Positions 29,008 to 38,345 of a stretch of DNA of 64,000 bases are shown here, one piece after another. Location: positions 1,845,291-1,909,290 of the forward strand of contig NZ_CP026498.1 in the NCBI RefSeq assembly GCF_002953255.1, read 5' to 3'. Both the position numbers and the translations under genes were made by a program. How positions within the stretch are numbered: position 1 is the stretch's first letter; each line of letters starts with the position of its first letter. Source of the DNA: Streptomyces sp. CB01881. GTDB taxonomy: Bacteria; Actinomycetota; Actinomycetes; Streptomycetales; Streptomycetaceae. Below the pieces are notes generated by a model. The model had not been told where the DNA came from. It ran no database searches and was given only the letters and a program-made list of their open reading frames with translations.

Positions 29008-31934
29008 GAATCTGTTCCTTCCGCTGGAGCGGGTGGTGCGGGCTGTGCAGGTCGTACGGGCTGTGCAGGTGGTGCCGTTGGTGAGGGTGTTGACGACGGT
29101 GTCCGGGCCGCGCGCGGCGCCGGGGGTGCGGACGGCACGCGGCGGGCGAGCGGCGCCGAGCCGGTGGCGGGCGGGGCGGGAAGCGCCGCCGGGGCGGGTG
29201 CCGGGCTGATCGCCCGTCGGGCCGGGTCCGGGGGCAGCCAGGCGGGTACGGCGACGGGCCGGGCGGGCGGGGATACCGGCGGGGCGCCGGCGACGGCTCT
29301 GGCGCCGGCGCCGCGCCCGCGGGTGTAGCCGCGCTGGAACGAGGCGAACGTCGCCCGCGCCTCCTCCGGCGAGCGTTCCCGGGCGGCCTCGGCGGCGCCG
29401 GCCTGCCCGGTGCCCCGGGAGGCGTCCTGCGCGGCACGCTCACGCAGCTGCGGCGCGAGGCTCGCCTGACGGACCCGGCGCGGCAGCGTCCTGACACCCG
29501 CAGGGGCGGCGTCCCCCGGCACCGGGGCAGGCGCGACGGCAGACCCGGCGGTCGGGACGGCAGTCGGCCCGGCGGCAGGGACGACGGTCGGAACGGCGGC
29601 AGGCGTGACGGCAGGAGCCCCCGTCGGCCCCTCGGCAGGCGCGGCGGCCACGTCCTCGCGGCGGTGCCTGCCGCTGCCCGGGGAGTCCTCGTCGGTGGGC
29701 GTCGGCACCAGCACCGGGCCGCCCTTGGTCCGGGAGCGCCGCGGCAGCCCGCCCGGGGTCCGGGCCGGTTCGGGCGCCGACGGGCGCGGCCCGCCGCTCA
29801 CCCGGTGCCGGCCGCCCTGGCCCGCCACCGCGCCACCGGTCCGGCGGTCCTCCGCCCTGGCGGCGCCCTGCCCCTCGTGCTCCTCGCTGCTCAGCGCCGG
29901 CACCGCGACCAGGTCGCGCTGCCCTCGCCGGCCGGGCACCGCACGCTGCCCGGCAGCGGCGGCCCCGGCTCCCGGAACCCCGGCAGCCGGAACACCGGCG
30001 GCGACGCCACCCGCCGAGGGCGGCTCCGCCAGCCCGTCCGGCGCCTCCGCCAGCAGCTCGCGCGGGATCAGCACCACGGCCGTCGTCCCGCCGTACGGCG
30101 AGGGCCGCAGGTGGACCCGGATGCCGTGCCGGCGGGCCAGCCGGCTGACCACGAAGAGGCCCAGCCGGTCGGTGTCGGCCAGGTCGAACTCCTGCTCCAC
30201 CGCGAGGCGTTCGTTGATCTCGGCGAGCGCCTGCTCGCTCAGCCCGAGGCCGCGGTCGTCGATCTCCAGCGCGAAGCCGTGCGCCACCACCTCGCCCTGG
30301 ACGGACACCTGGGTGTTGGGCGGGGAGAACACGGCCGCATTCTCGACCAGTTCGGCCACCAGGTGGGTCACGTCGGCGACCGCGCTGCCGAGCAGCCCGG
30401 TGCCGGGGAACGGCCGGACGGTCACCCGGGCGTAGTCCTCCACCTCGCCGACGGCGGCGCGGACCACGTCCACCATCCGCACCGGCTTGCGCCAGGCCCG
30501 GCCGGGCGAGCCGCCCGCCAGGATGATCAGGCCCTCGGCGTGGCGGCGCATGCGCGTGGTGAGGTGGTCGACCTTGAAGAGGTCCTCCAGCTCGGCCGGG
30601 TCCTCGGTGCGGCGCTCCATGGTGTCGAGCAGGGTCAGCTGGCGGTGCAGCAGCACCTGGCTGCGTCGGGCCAGGTTGACGAAGACCGCGGAGACGCCGC
30701 GCCGCAGCTCGGCCTGCTCGACGGCGGCCTCGACGGCGGCCCGCTGTACGGCGTTGATCGCACGCCCGACCTGGCCGACCTCGGCCGGGCCGAACTCCAG
30801 CTCCGGCGCCTCGGCCGCGACGTCCACCGCCTCGCCCTTGCGCAGGCGCAGCATCACCGAGGGCAGGCGGGTGCCGGCCAGCTCGTTGGCGGCGTTGCGC
30901 AGGCCGATCAGCTCGCGGGCCAGGCCGCGGCCGATGCGGTAGGAGATCACCACCGACAGCACGACGGCGACCAGGCCGATCACACCGGCGATGCCGCCGC
31001 GCCAGAGCATGCCGATCGCGTACGAGCGTTCGCGGTCGCCGATCGCCACGGCGAGGCGCGAGTTGATCGCGGCGAGGTCGCCCAGGGCGCGGTCGGCGGT
31101 GTCCCGCCAGGAGTCGCCGTTGATCGCCTGGACCACCCGGTCCGGCCCGCCCGCTCCGACGAAGTCCGCCTCGGCCCGGGCCAGCGCCGCCCAGGCCTCG
31201 CCGCCGCGCAGCGCGATGTAGTCGGTCTGGTCGGCCGGTTCGAGCTCGGCGATGTAGACGGTGAACAGCGCCTGCTGGTTGTGCAGGGCGTCCAGCGCCA
31301 CCTGGTACTGCTCGGCGGTCGGCCGCCCGGGGGCGGTGCGCAGTCCCTCCATCGCCGCGTCCTCCTGCGCGAGGTACTCGCGGGCGCGGGCCAGCTCGAT
31401 CAGGATCGTTCCCTGCCGCGGGAGTTGGCCGCTCTGGCGGGCGACGAAGGCGGACCGGAAACCGAAGGTGGGCTTGATCAGGTCGCTGTACTGGCCGAGC
31501 GCGAACTCCCAGTTGAGCGCCGAGCGGTTGATCTGCCCGCGCAGCGGGGCGAGCTGGTCGGCGGCGGCGAGGATCTGCACGTAACGGCCGCGCTGCGCGG
31601 CGTCGAGCCGGCCTCCGCCGCTGTCCTTCTTCTGCCGCAGCACGGCGAGGCCCTGGTCGGTGACGGCCTGGGCGTGCTCGAAGGCGTCCCGGGCGGCCCG
31701 CGAGGACGGGTCGGCCAGCCGCTGGACGGCGGCGCGGCGCTCGCTCTGCAGGTTGGCGGCGTGCTGGTCGACCGGCGTCCCGAACTCCTTGTACGTACTG
31801 CTGACCTCCAGCCGGCTCCAGACGTCGCCGGTGGTGGCGAGCGTCGCGTACGCCCACAGGGCGGTGAGCGCGACGATGGGCACCAGGAGCAGCGCGATGA
31901 TCTTCGCGCGGATCGAGCTGCTGCGCAAACGCAT
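29004..31934 (-). CDS. cvnA: Conservon sensor protein CvnA (nitrate/sulfonate-sensor-like histidine kinase)
   Basis: A 976-residue membrane protein. There is one N-terminal helix (about 10-30), a large extracytoplasmic nitrate-sensor-like domain (about 35-310), a second helix (about 320-345, GVIGLVAVVLSVVIS), a HAMP-like linker, and a kinase-type ATPase domain (about 500-640) with ELVENAAVFSPP as N-box, DRGLGLS as G1 and DRLGLFVVSRLARRHG as G2. No phospho-accepting His motif is evident, as is typical of CvnA. The C-terminal 320 residues are disordered Pro/Ala/Arg-rich. The ATG at 31934 follows GAGGA. Confidence 0.95.
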   Translation of the reverse strand: MRLRSSSIRAKIIALLLVPIVALTALWAYATLATTGDVWSRLEVSSTYKEFGTPVDQHAANLQSERRAAVQRLADPSSRAARDAFEHAQAVTDQGLAVLRQKKDSGGGRLDAAQRGRYVQILAAADQLAPLRGQINRSALNWEFALGQYSDLIKPTFGFRSAFVARQSGQLPRQGTILIELARAREYLAQEDAAMEGLRTAPGRPTAEQYQVALDALHNQQALFTVYIAELEPADQTDYIALRGGEAWAALARAEADFVGAGGPDRVVQAINGDSWRDTADRALGDLAAINSRLAVAIGDRERSYAIGMLWRGGIAGVIGLVAVVLSVVISYRIGRGLARELIGLRNAANELAGTRLPSVMLRLRKGEAVDVAAEAPELEFGPAEVGQVGRAINAVQRAAVEAAVEQAELRRGVSAVFVNLARRSQVLLHRQLTLLDTMERRTEDPAELEDLFKVDHLTTRMRRHAEGLIILAGGSPGRAWRKPVRMVDVVRAAVGEVEDYARVTVRPFPGTGLLGSAVADVTHLVAELVENAAVFSPPNTQVSVQGEVVAHGFALEIDDRGLGLSEQALAEINERLAVEQEFDLADTDRLGLFVVSRLARRHGIRVHLRPSPYGGTTAVVLIPRELLAEAPDGLAEPPSAGGVAAGVPAAGVPGAGAAAAGQRAVPGRRGQRDLVAVPALSSEEHEGQGAARAEDRRTGGAVAGQGGRHRVSGGPRPSAPEPARTPGGLPRRSRTKGGPVLVPTPTDEDSPGSGRHRREDVAAAPAEGPTGAPAVTPAAVPTVVPAAGPTAVPTAGSAVAPAPVPGDAAPAGVRTLPRRVRQASLAPQLRERAAQDASRGTGQAGAAEAARERSPEEARATFASFQRGYTRGRGAGARAVAGAPPVSPPARPVAVPAWLPPDPARRAISPAPAPAALPAPPATGSAPLARRVPSAPPAPRAARTPSSTPSPTAPPAQPVRPAQPAPPAPAEGTDS

Positions 31935-32459
31935 GGAGTCCTCGGTCGGGAAGTGCCAGGCGCGGACGGGGAGCGGATCGAGGGGTCGGCCGGGGACGGC
32001 CGCGACGGGACGGCTGTGACAGGCGGACGGCGGGCAGGCGGACGGCGGGCAGGCGGACGGGGCGGACGGATGGTTGGCAGGCGGATCAGGCCTGGCCGGG
32101 AGGTCCCGGCCGCAGGTCTGCGAGAGCCTACTACGCCCTGACCACTCGTTCGAGGGTCGAACCCGTCCTCTGCTCCGCTTCGCCCCGACCGTGTCCGGAT
32201 CATCCCCGACGTCCGGATTCGCCCTCTCCCGCGGCCGTCCCCCTCCGCCGCGGCCGCGACCCACTACGGCACTTTCCCAACGGGCCGGTGCCGATCTCGT
32301 CGCGTCACGGTCACACCCCTGGGCAGTGACAGTGCAATCCGATAGTTTCGCTCCCACCTGCCCGACCGGTCAGCGCACCGCCGATCCGGACGCCCGTACG
32401 GGCCCGGCGACGCCCGCACGGGCCCGGCAGGCAGGGGACGCAACGGGATCGGGGGCAAT
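31935..32459. other. Divergent gap between cvnA and the acyl-CoA synthetase gene
   Basis: About 525 bp without a credible gene. A 15-bp repeat AGGCGGACGGCGGGC occurs at 32021-32035 and 32036-32050, with a partial third copy. AT-richer sequence around 32330-32350 (GCAATCCGATAGTTTCG) is the best place for the plus-strand promoter. Confidence 0.5.
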
Positions 32460-34289
32460 GTGCGCGAGTTCACCACCCCTGCGCCGGCCGGGCCACCGGC
32501 CAGTGGCGGGCTGGCCGACTCGCTCTACGACACCGCGGAACGCACGCCGGGGCTGGTCCAGCTGGCCCGCCGGGACGGCGACGACCAGGAGTGGCGGGGA
32601 GTCACCGCGGCCGCCTTCCGGGACGAGGTGCTGGCGCTCGCCAAGGGCCTGCTCACCCGGGGCGTCCGCTACGGCGACCGGGTCGCCCTGATGTCCCGCA
32701 CCCGCTACGAGTGGACGCTGTTCGACTACGCGCTCTGGTCGGTCGGCGCCATCCCCGTCCCGGTCTACCCGACGGCGGCCCCCGAGCAGGTGCGCTGGAT
32801 CCTGGCCGAGACCCAGGCGGTGGCCTGCCTGGTCGAGGACGAGGACCACGCCATGACGGTCGGCGCGGTCTGCGACGCGCTGCCGGACCTCACCGGGATC
32901 TGGCAGCTGGACCGCGGCTGCGTCGCCGCGATCACCGAGGACGGGCGCGGGGTGCCGGACTCGCTCGTCCACCGCCAGCGGCTCGGCGTCGCGCCGGGGA
33001 ACATCGCCACCGTCGTCTACACCTCGGGCACCACCGGCCGGCCCAAGGGCTGCCTGCTCACCCACGCCAACCTCGCCGCCGCGGCCGACGCCATGCTCGA
33101 CGGCTGGGGCGACGTCTTCCAGGACACCGGCGGCGCCCAGCCGTCCACCCTGCTCTTCCTCCCGCTGGCGCACGTCTACGGCCGGTTGGTGCAGGTCGCG
33201 GCGGTCCGCGGCGGCTTCCGGATCGGGCACATCCCCGAGGTCGCCACCGAGGTGCTGCTGCCCGCCCTGGCCTCCTACCGGCCGACCTTCCTGCACGTCG
33301 TCCCGTACGTCTTCGACAAGATCTTCCAGCGGGCCCGGCGGGCGGCCGAGGAGTCCGGGCGCGGCGAACTCTTCGAGCAGGCCCGGCAGGTGGCCGTCGA
33401 GTGGGCCGCCGCCCGCGAGCAGCGCGCGCTCGGCCACGGACCCGGGCCCGGCCCGAAGCTGCGGCTGCGCCACCTGGCGTACGAGCGGACCGTCTACCAG
33501 CGGCTGCGGGCGGTGCTCGGCGGCCGGGTGCGCGGCGTGATGTGCGGCGGCTCCTCGCTCGGCCGGGAGCTCGGCCTCTTCTTCACCGGCATCGGCCTCG
33601 ACCTGTACGAGGGGTACGGCCTCACCGAGACCTCCGCCGCCATCACCGCCAACCCGGCGCGGCGGCAGAAGCTCGGCACGGTCGGCCGGCCCGTACCGGG
33701 CGCCACCGTGGCGATCGCCGACGACGGCGAGGTCTGGGTGCGCGGCCCCGGCGTCTTCGACGGCTACCTCAACCACCCGCAGTGCACGGCCGCGGCACTG
33801 TACGACGGCTGGCTCGGCACCGGCGACCTCGGCAGCCTGGACGAGGACGGCTACCTCACCATCACCGGCCGCAAGAAGGACCTGATCGTCACCAGCAGCG
33901 GCAAGAACCTCGCGCCGAGCTCCCTGGAGGAGCGGGTCCAGGCGCATCCGCTGGTCTCGCAGTGCCTGGTGGTCGGCGACGACCGCCCGTACGTGGCCGC
34001 GCTGATCACGCTGGACCCGGCGGCGCTCGCGCACTGGCTGAAGTCGCACGGGCGCGAGCAGCTCGACCCGTGGGCGGCCCTCGCCGACGAGGAGCTGCAC
34101 GCCGAGATCCAGCGGGCGGTGGGCGCCGCCAACACCGCCGTCTCGCGCGCCGAGTCGATCCGCGCGTTCCGGCTGCTGCCACGGGAGTTCGACGTGGACC
34201 AGGGACTGCTCACGCCGTCACTGAAGCTTCGGCGCGCCGCGATCACGGAGTACTACGGGCAGGACATCGAGGAACTGTACGCACCCTGA
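32460..34289 (+). CDS. Long-chain fatty acid-CoA ligase
   Basis: A 609-residue adenylate-forming enzyme that activates fatty acids to acyl-CoA with ATP. The AMP-binding P-loop is VVYTSGTTGRPKGC (about residues 183-196). YEGYGLTETSA, TGDLGSLDEDGYLTITGRKKD and the C-terminal Lys region SSGKNLAP follow. The FAA1-type long insert fits FadD15-like proteins. The GTG at 32460 overlaps an out-of-frame ATG at 32458; GGGGG is four bases upstream. It is monocistronic. Confidence 0.93.
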   Translation: MREFTTPAPAGPPASGGLADSLYDTAERTPGLVQLARRDGDDQEWRGVTAAAFRDEVLALAKGLLTRGVRYGDRVALMSRTRYEWTLFDYALWSVGAIPVPVYPTAAPEQVRWILAETQAVACLVEDEDHAMTVGAVCDALPDLTGIWQLDRGCVAAITEDGRGVPDSLVHRQRLGVAPGNIATVVYTSGTTGRPKGCLLTHANLAAAADAMLDGWGDVFQDTGGAQPSTLLFLPLAHVYGRLVQVAAVRGGFRIGHIPEVATEVLLPALASYRPTFLHVVPYVFDKIFQRARRAAEESGRGELFEQARQVAVEWAAAREQRALGHGPGPGPKLRLRHLAYERTVYQRLRAVLGGRVRGVMCGGSSLGRELGLFFTGIGLDLYEGYGLTETSAAITANPARRQKLGTVGRPVPGATVAIADDGEVWVRGPGVFDGYLNHPQCTAAALYDGWLGTGDLGSLDEDGYLTITGRKKDLIVTSSGKNLAPSSLEERVQAHPLVSQCLVVGDDRPYVAALITLDPAALAHWLKSHGREQLDPWAALADEELHAEIQRAVGAANTAVSRAESIRAFRLLPREFDVDQGLLTPSLKLRRAAITEYYGQDIEELYAP

Positions 34290-34372
34290 CGGTGCGTCTT
34301 GTCCGTTTTGCCGCAGGGCGGATGGCTTCTGCGGCTTTGGCGCGGGCGGTGCGCGGTTCACCCGCCGTTCCC

Positions 34373-34401
34373 TTGACGATCCGAGTGGTCCAGTCCATTG
34401 T
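34373..34401 (+). promoter_or_regulatory. Promoter with a dre-like DasR site
   Basis: TTGACG at 34373-34378 and CATTGT at 34396-34401 are 17 bp apart. Between and over the -10 lies AGTGGTCCAGTCCATT (34384-34399), matching the DasR consensus AGTGGTCTAGACCACT at 13 of 16 positions. DasR would block this promoter until amino sugars are present. Confidence 0.6.
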
Positions 34402-34528
34402 TCTGCCACGGTCCGAGTGCGGCACGCCGACGGCTCCCACCCCTCGGGGAGCGCTCCACCCCGCTCCACCCGCCCTCCCCACGGGCGTGGTCCCCCACGG
34501 CCTCACGGCCCCACGCAGGAGTCCTCAC

Positions 34529-35689
34529 GTGTCCATGTCCTCCCGCCCGTCCGCGTTCTCGCGGCGGTCCTCACGCCTGTCCGCGCTGGCCGCCTGCGCG
34601 TCGCTCGCCGTCTGTGGCCTCGCCGCCCCGGCGTCCGCCGAGCCGGCCGCGGCCCCCGCCGGCGCCGCTGCCAACCTGGCGACCAACCCCGGGTTCGAGA
34701 TCCCCGCCTCCTCGCTGGCCGACTGGGGCAGCGTCCCCGGCTGGCGCTGCACCGGCGGCCCGGCCGAGGCCGCCGTCACCACCTCGGCCCCGCACTCCGG
34801 CGGCTCCGCCCTCGCCGTCACCCCGGCCGGCGACGACTCCAACGGCGAGTGCGCCCAGACCGTCTCCGTCCAGCCCAACACCACGTACACCGCCTCGGCC
34901 TGGGTCCGCGGCAAGTTCGTCCACCTGGGCGCCACGGGCACCGGACGCGACGTCGCCCCCGCCTGGACGGAGACCACCAACGGCGGCTGGCAGCAGCTGA
35001 CCACCCGTTTCACCACCGGCCCCGACGCGCGCACCGTGCGGCTCTACGTCCACGGCTGGTACCAGCAGGGCCCGTTCGCCGTCGACGACGTCCGGATGGA
35101 CGGCCCGGCCCCGGCCCCCGCGACCGGCTCCGGCTCGGTGCCGACCACCGACAGGGTGGTCTTCTTCACCGTGGACGACGGCTGGCAGCGCACCCCCGAG
35201 GCAGAGCGGTTCATCACCGACCACAAGCTGCCGATCACCGCCTTCCCGCTGCCGATGCCGGCCGCCACCGACCCCGACTTCTTCCGGCGCGTCACGGCCG
35301 TCCCCGGCTCCTCCGTGCAGGACCACAGCGTCTCCCACACCGACCTGACCAAGCTCTCGCCCGCCGAGCAGCAGGTCGAGATCTGCGACGCCCGGGACTC
35401 GCTCACCCGCCTCTTCGGCACCGCCCCGACCGTCTTCCGGCCGCCGTACTTCGCGTGGAACGCCGACACCCTCCAGGCGGCGGCCAACTGCGGCATGCGC
35501 ACCGTCCTGACGGCGGACGCCGACTTCAGCTGGGGCGCCTCCAACATCTGGCACGAGGGCACCCTGTCGCCCGGTGACGTCGTCCTGATGCACTGGACCG
35601 ACACCCTCGCCACCGACCTCCAGCGCGCCCTCGCCGCCGCCGACGCGGCCGGCCTCAAGCCCGCCGGCCTGACCTCCTACCTGCACTGA
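34529..35689 (+). CDS. Secreted polysaccharide deacetylase with N-terminal carbohydrate-binding domain
   Basis: A 386-residue exported protein. The signal ends near APASAEP (about residue 37). A jellyroll domain like CBM4/9 or CBM22 (about 50-190) begins NLATNPGFE. The NodB deacetylase domain (about 210-386) has TVDDG (metal and catalytic Asp), HSVSH (metal His pair) and FRPPYFAWN. It would remove acetyl groups from chitin-like or other polysaccharides outside the cell. The GTG at 34529 has AGGAG seven bases upstream. A dre-like site in its promoter supports a chitin or GlcNAc link. Confidence 0.9.
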   Translation: MSMSSRPSAFSRRSSRLSALAACASLAVCGLAAPASAEPAAAPAGAAANLATNPGFEIPASSLADWGSVPGWRCTGGPAEAAVTTSAPHSGGSALAVTPAGDDSNGECAQTVSVQPNTTYTASAWVRGKFVHLGATGTGRDVAPAWTETTNGGWQQLTTRFTTGPDARTVRLYVHGWYQQGPFAVDDVRMDGPAPAPATGSGSVPTTDRVVFFTVDDGWQRTPEAERFITDHKLPITAFPLPMPAATDPDFFRRVTAVPGSSVQDHSVSHTDLTKLSPAEQQVEICDARDSLTRLFGTAPTVFRPPYFAWNADTLQAAANCGMRTVLTADADFSWGASNIWHEGTLSPGDVVLMHWTDTLATDLQRALAAADAAGLKPAGLTSYLH

Positions 35690-36326
35690 CCGGCGCGGGG
35701 CCGCTCCGCCGATCCCGGGGGCACCGGCAGGGCGGCCCCGGGTCTACCCCGGGCCTGCTCCGGGACTGTTCCGGGACTGCTTCGGGCGCCGGGCCCACGG
35801 CCGGCGGCGGCGGGTCGACGGCCGGCAGCGGCGGGTTACGGTCGGACGCCGAAGACCCGGTGCAGCCACCCGTCGAGCCGCCTGCCGAAGGCCGCGGCCG
35901 AGGCCGACCGCGCGCCACCGGCCGATCCGCGCGGCCAACTCCCCGGCCGCCAGGTCGAGATCGACAATGCGTTCCATGCCGGAATCGTCCACCACCCACC
36001 ACCCACCACCCACCACCCGCCGGGCATCGGGTTTCGCGACGCCGGCCCCCAGCCCGGCGATCTTGCTCGTTGACAGACGGCCGGGCGGATGGCTCTCATG
36101 TGAGGCGTGCAGCGCGGCGTCGGCCAAAGAGAACTGGGCCGGCCGACAGCCGGGCGGGCACCTTTCACAGAGGGACGATGCGCGATGAGTTCTCACTCCG
36201 CCCCCTGACCTGACGTCAACGGCTGCGGCGGTGCCCGCCCACGGACGCCCTTTCGCTGTGCCCGTACGCAGGTGCCCCGCCGTCGCCTTCACTCCCCTTG
36301 TTCGGAGATCCCACAGGCGTATGCCC
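35690..36326. other. Low-information region between deacetylase and nitroreductase genes
   Basis: About 640 bp with no firm gene. A minus-strand ORF starts at ATG 35977 (MERIVDLDLAAGELAARIG) and runs on without a normal end. A +1 shifted frame there ends FGRRLDGWLHRVFGVRP at 35836, so a small gene with a frameshift is conceivable. A 7-bp repeat lies upstream of that ATG. Confidence 0.3.
35989..36016. repeat. 7-bp tandem repeat (CCACCAC)4
   Basis: Four perfect units plus two bases. The unit is not a multiple of three and lies 12 bp upstream of an ATG at 35977 on the minus strand, so copy-number change could alter spacing or frame. Confidence 0.85.
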
Positions 36327-37231
36327 ATGTCTTTCCATCAAGCGATCATCGAGGAATTCCGTGCCAAGGCCGGAAGGGTCGGCGGCCCCTTCGAAGGCGG
36401 CGACCTGCTCCTGCTGACCACCGCCGGCGCCCGGTCCGGGCAGGAGCACGCCGTGCCGCTCGGATACGTGCGGGCGGACGGGCTGCCGCTGGTCGTCGCC
36501 TCGGCGGTCGGCGCTCCGGAGCACCCGCAGTGGTACCGCAATCTGCTCGCCCGGCCGGTGGTGCGGATCGAGCTCGGGTCGGAGGTGTTCGAGGCGGTCG
36601 CGGTGCCGGTCGAGGGCGCCCGGCGGGACCGGCTGTTCGAGGCGGTGGTGCGCGTCGCGCCGGGGTACGGCGACTACCAGGCGCACACCGCGCGGGTACT
36701 GCCGGCGGTGGCGCTGGAGCGGCCCGAGACGCCGCCGCGCGAGGTGGCCACCCTGGCGGACAAGCTGCTGGAGGTCCACACCTGGCTTCGCGCCCAACTG
36801 CGGCACGTCCGAGCCGGGACGGAGGCGCACTTCGCGGCCGGACCCGCGGGCGACGGCCGGCCACCGGGCCTCGGGCTGCAGATCCGCCAGCACTGCCTTG
36901 CGCTCTGCAGGGACTGACCCACCATCACAACGGCGAGGACGCGGCGATCTTCCCCGCGCTGGAACGCAGCCATCCACAGCTCCGGGAGACGCTCGTGCGA
37001 CTGGGCGAGGAGCACCGCCCGGTCGGCCGGATCAAGGACGAGCTGGTGGGGCTGCCGGCCGGGATCGGGGTGGCCGAGCCGGAGCGCTTCCGGGCCGAAC
37101 TGACGCGGCTGCCGGCCGAGCTGGAGGCGCACCTGGACCACGAGGAACGGGAGCTGCTGCCGGTGCTCGCCGGCATCCCGTTCCCGTCGGGTCGCCGAGG
37201 GACCGGGGGCGCCGAGGGGCCGAGCCCCTGA
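36327..37231 (+). pseudogene. Nitroreductase (DUF385)-hemerythrin fusion, frameshifted
   Basis: The first frame (36327-36917) gives a deazaflavin-dependent nitroreductase domain, LLLLTTAGARSGQEHAVPLGY and HPQWYRNLLARP, then HTWLRAQLRHVRAGTEAHF, and stops after QIRQHCLALCRD. The next frame continues GLTHHHNGEDAAIFPALERSHP and ends AHLDHEERELLPVLAGIPF at 37231. These are the iron-binding His and Glu motifs of hemerythrin. Intact homologues read through, so one base, probably a C in CTCTGC(C)AGGG near 36908, is missing. A genuine lesion or an assembly error are both possible. The ATG at 36327 has AGG nine bases upstream; 36321 is an alternative. Confidence 0.85.
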
Positions 37232-37341
37232 TGGGGTGGGGCGCCGAGGCACCGAGGCGCCGACCCCGTGGTGCTCCGTGGCCGCCGGCCCCCACCCGGA
37301 GGACGGGTGGGGGCCGGCGGCCAGCCCGAAGCCGGCGGGCC

Positions 37342-37417
37342 CTCCCGGAACGGGCGGGCCTTCCCGGAACGGGCGGGCCTTCCCGGAACCGGCGGGCCTT
37401 CCCGGAACGGGCGGACG
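37342..37417. repeat. 19-bp tandem repeat, four copies
   Basis: Units TTCCCGGAACGGGCGGGCC begin at 37342, 37361, 37380 and 37399 with one or two changes each. TTCCCGGAA is itself a palindrome, so each copy can fold. It lies in the 258-bp gap between convergent genes. Confidence 0.88.
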
Positions 37418-37489
37418 CCACCGGAACCGCGCAGCCTCACCAGGTCCGGCGGGCGCCACCGAACCGGTGGACGCCCGGCCCGGGTTCGG

Positions 37490-38290
37490 CTACGCCTGGG
37501 CCGAGAAGACCGGCAGGTAGCCGCCCGAGTGGCCGGCCGCCTTCGGGTGGTAGCTCTCGTCGACGGGCAGGGTGGTGCTGTTCAGCCAGGTGGTGCTGGA
37601 ACCGCAGATCTCGTGCTCGGTGAAGATGCTCCGGACGTCACCGAAGGCGAAGCCCGCGTTGGCGGCACGCTTGGCGATGACGCCGTCCAGGACGTCCGCC
37701 GCACTGTTGATGGCGGAGCGCTTGGTGTCGCCGATGCCGAAGATGCAGCTGCCGCCGATCTTGTAGAGGTGGGGGTAACCCAGCACGACCACGCGGGCGT
37801 TGGGGGCCTTGGCGTGGATGGCCGCGTAGACCTGGTCGAGCTGGCCGGGCAGGGTGTTGTTGGCGTAGTTCTTCGCGGTGGCGACGGCGTTGAGGCAGGC
37901 GCTCTCGGTGTCCAGCACGCAGGTCTGCATGGTGCTGGCGAAGCCCGCGTCGTTGCCGCCGATGCTGATGCTGACCAGCGTGGTGCCGGAGTTCAGCACC
38001 GAGAGCTGGTTGTTGAGGACGTCACCGGTTCTGGCGCCGGAACAGGCGACGAAGGAGAAGGACGACGGCGCGTGCGCGTTCTTCCAGAGGTAGGGGTAGG
38101 CGTTGGTGCTCCGCTTGCAGCTTCCGCTTTCGCTCGTGTAGCTGCCGGCACCGACACCGGAGGCGTAGGAGTCCCCCAGGGCGGCGTAGTTGACACCGGC
38201 CGCATGGGCGGACGAGGCGGTGAAGAGGGTGGTGAGGGCGAGGAGTGCCGCAAAGGCGGCGACTGACATGGAGCGGGTGGGGCGCAGCAT
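37490..38290 (-). CDS. Secreted SGNH-family esterase/lipase
   Basis: A 266-residue exported hydrolase similar to Streptomyces scabies esterase and S. rimosus lipase. The signal ends SSAHA (about residue 30). Block I is ALGDSYASG with the nucleophile Ser, block III is ISIGGNDAGF, and the catalytic Asp/His are in DESYHPKAAGH. Six Cys fit three disulfides. The ATG at 38290 has GGAGG four bases upstream. Inverted repeats GTGAC/GTCAC (38305-38318) and GATACC/GGTATC (38326-38345) lie in its leader. Confidence 0.92.
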   Translation of the reverse strand: MLRPTRSMSVAAFAALLALTTLFTASSAHAAGVNYAALGDSYASGVGAGSYTSESGSCKRSTNAYPYLWKNAHAPSSFSFVACSGARTGDVLNNQLSVLNSGTTLVSISIGGNDAGFASTMQTCVLDTESACLNAVATAKNYANNTLPGQLDQVYAAIHAKAPNARVVVLGYPHLYKIGGSCIFGIGDTKRSAINSAADVLDGVIAKRAANAGFAFGDVRSIFTEHEICGSSTTWLNSTTLPVDESYHPKAAGHSGGYLPVFSAQA

Positions 38291-38304
38291 GACACCTCCA
38301 GAGA

Positions 38305-38345
38305 GTGACGTGAGTCACAGAATTTGATACCAGGCAGTAGGTATC
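38305..38345. promoter_or_regulatory. Inverted repeats upstream of the SGNH esterase
   Basis: GTGAC-4-GTCAC at 38305-38318 and GATACC-8-GGTATC at 38326-38345, within AT-richer DNA. They may be operators or leader hairpins. Confidence 0.45.

Noticed and set aside
36178..36213. Possible 11-codon leader ORF MRDEFSLRPLT before the nitroreductase gene
   Set aside because: No run of a single amino acid and no hairpin pair. A chance ORF is likely.
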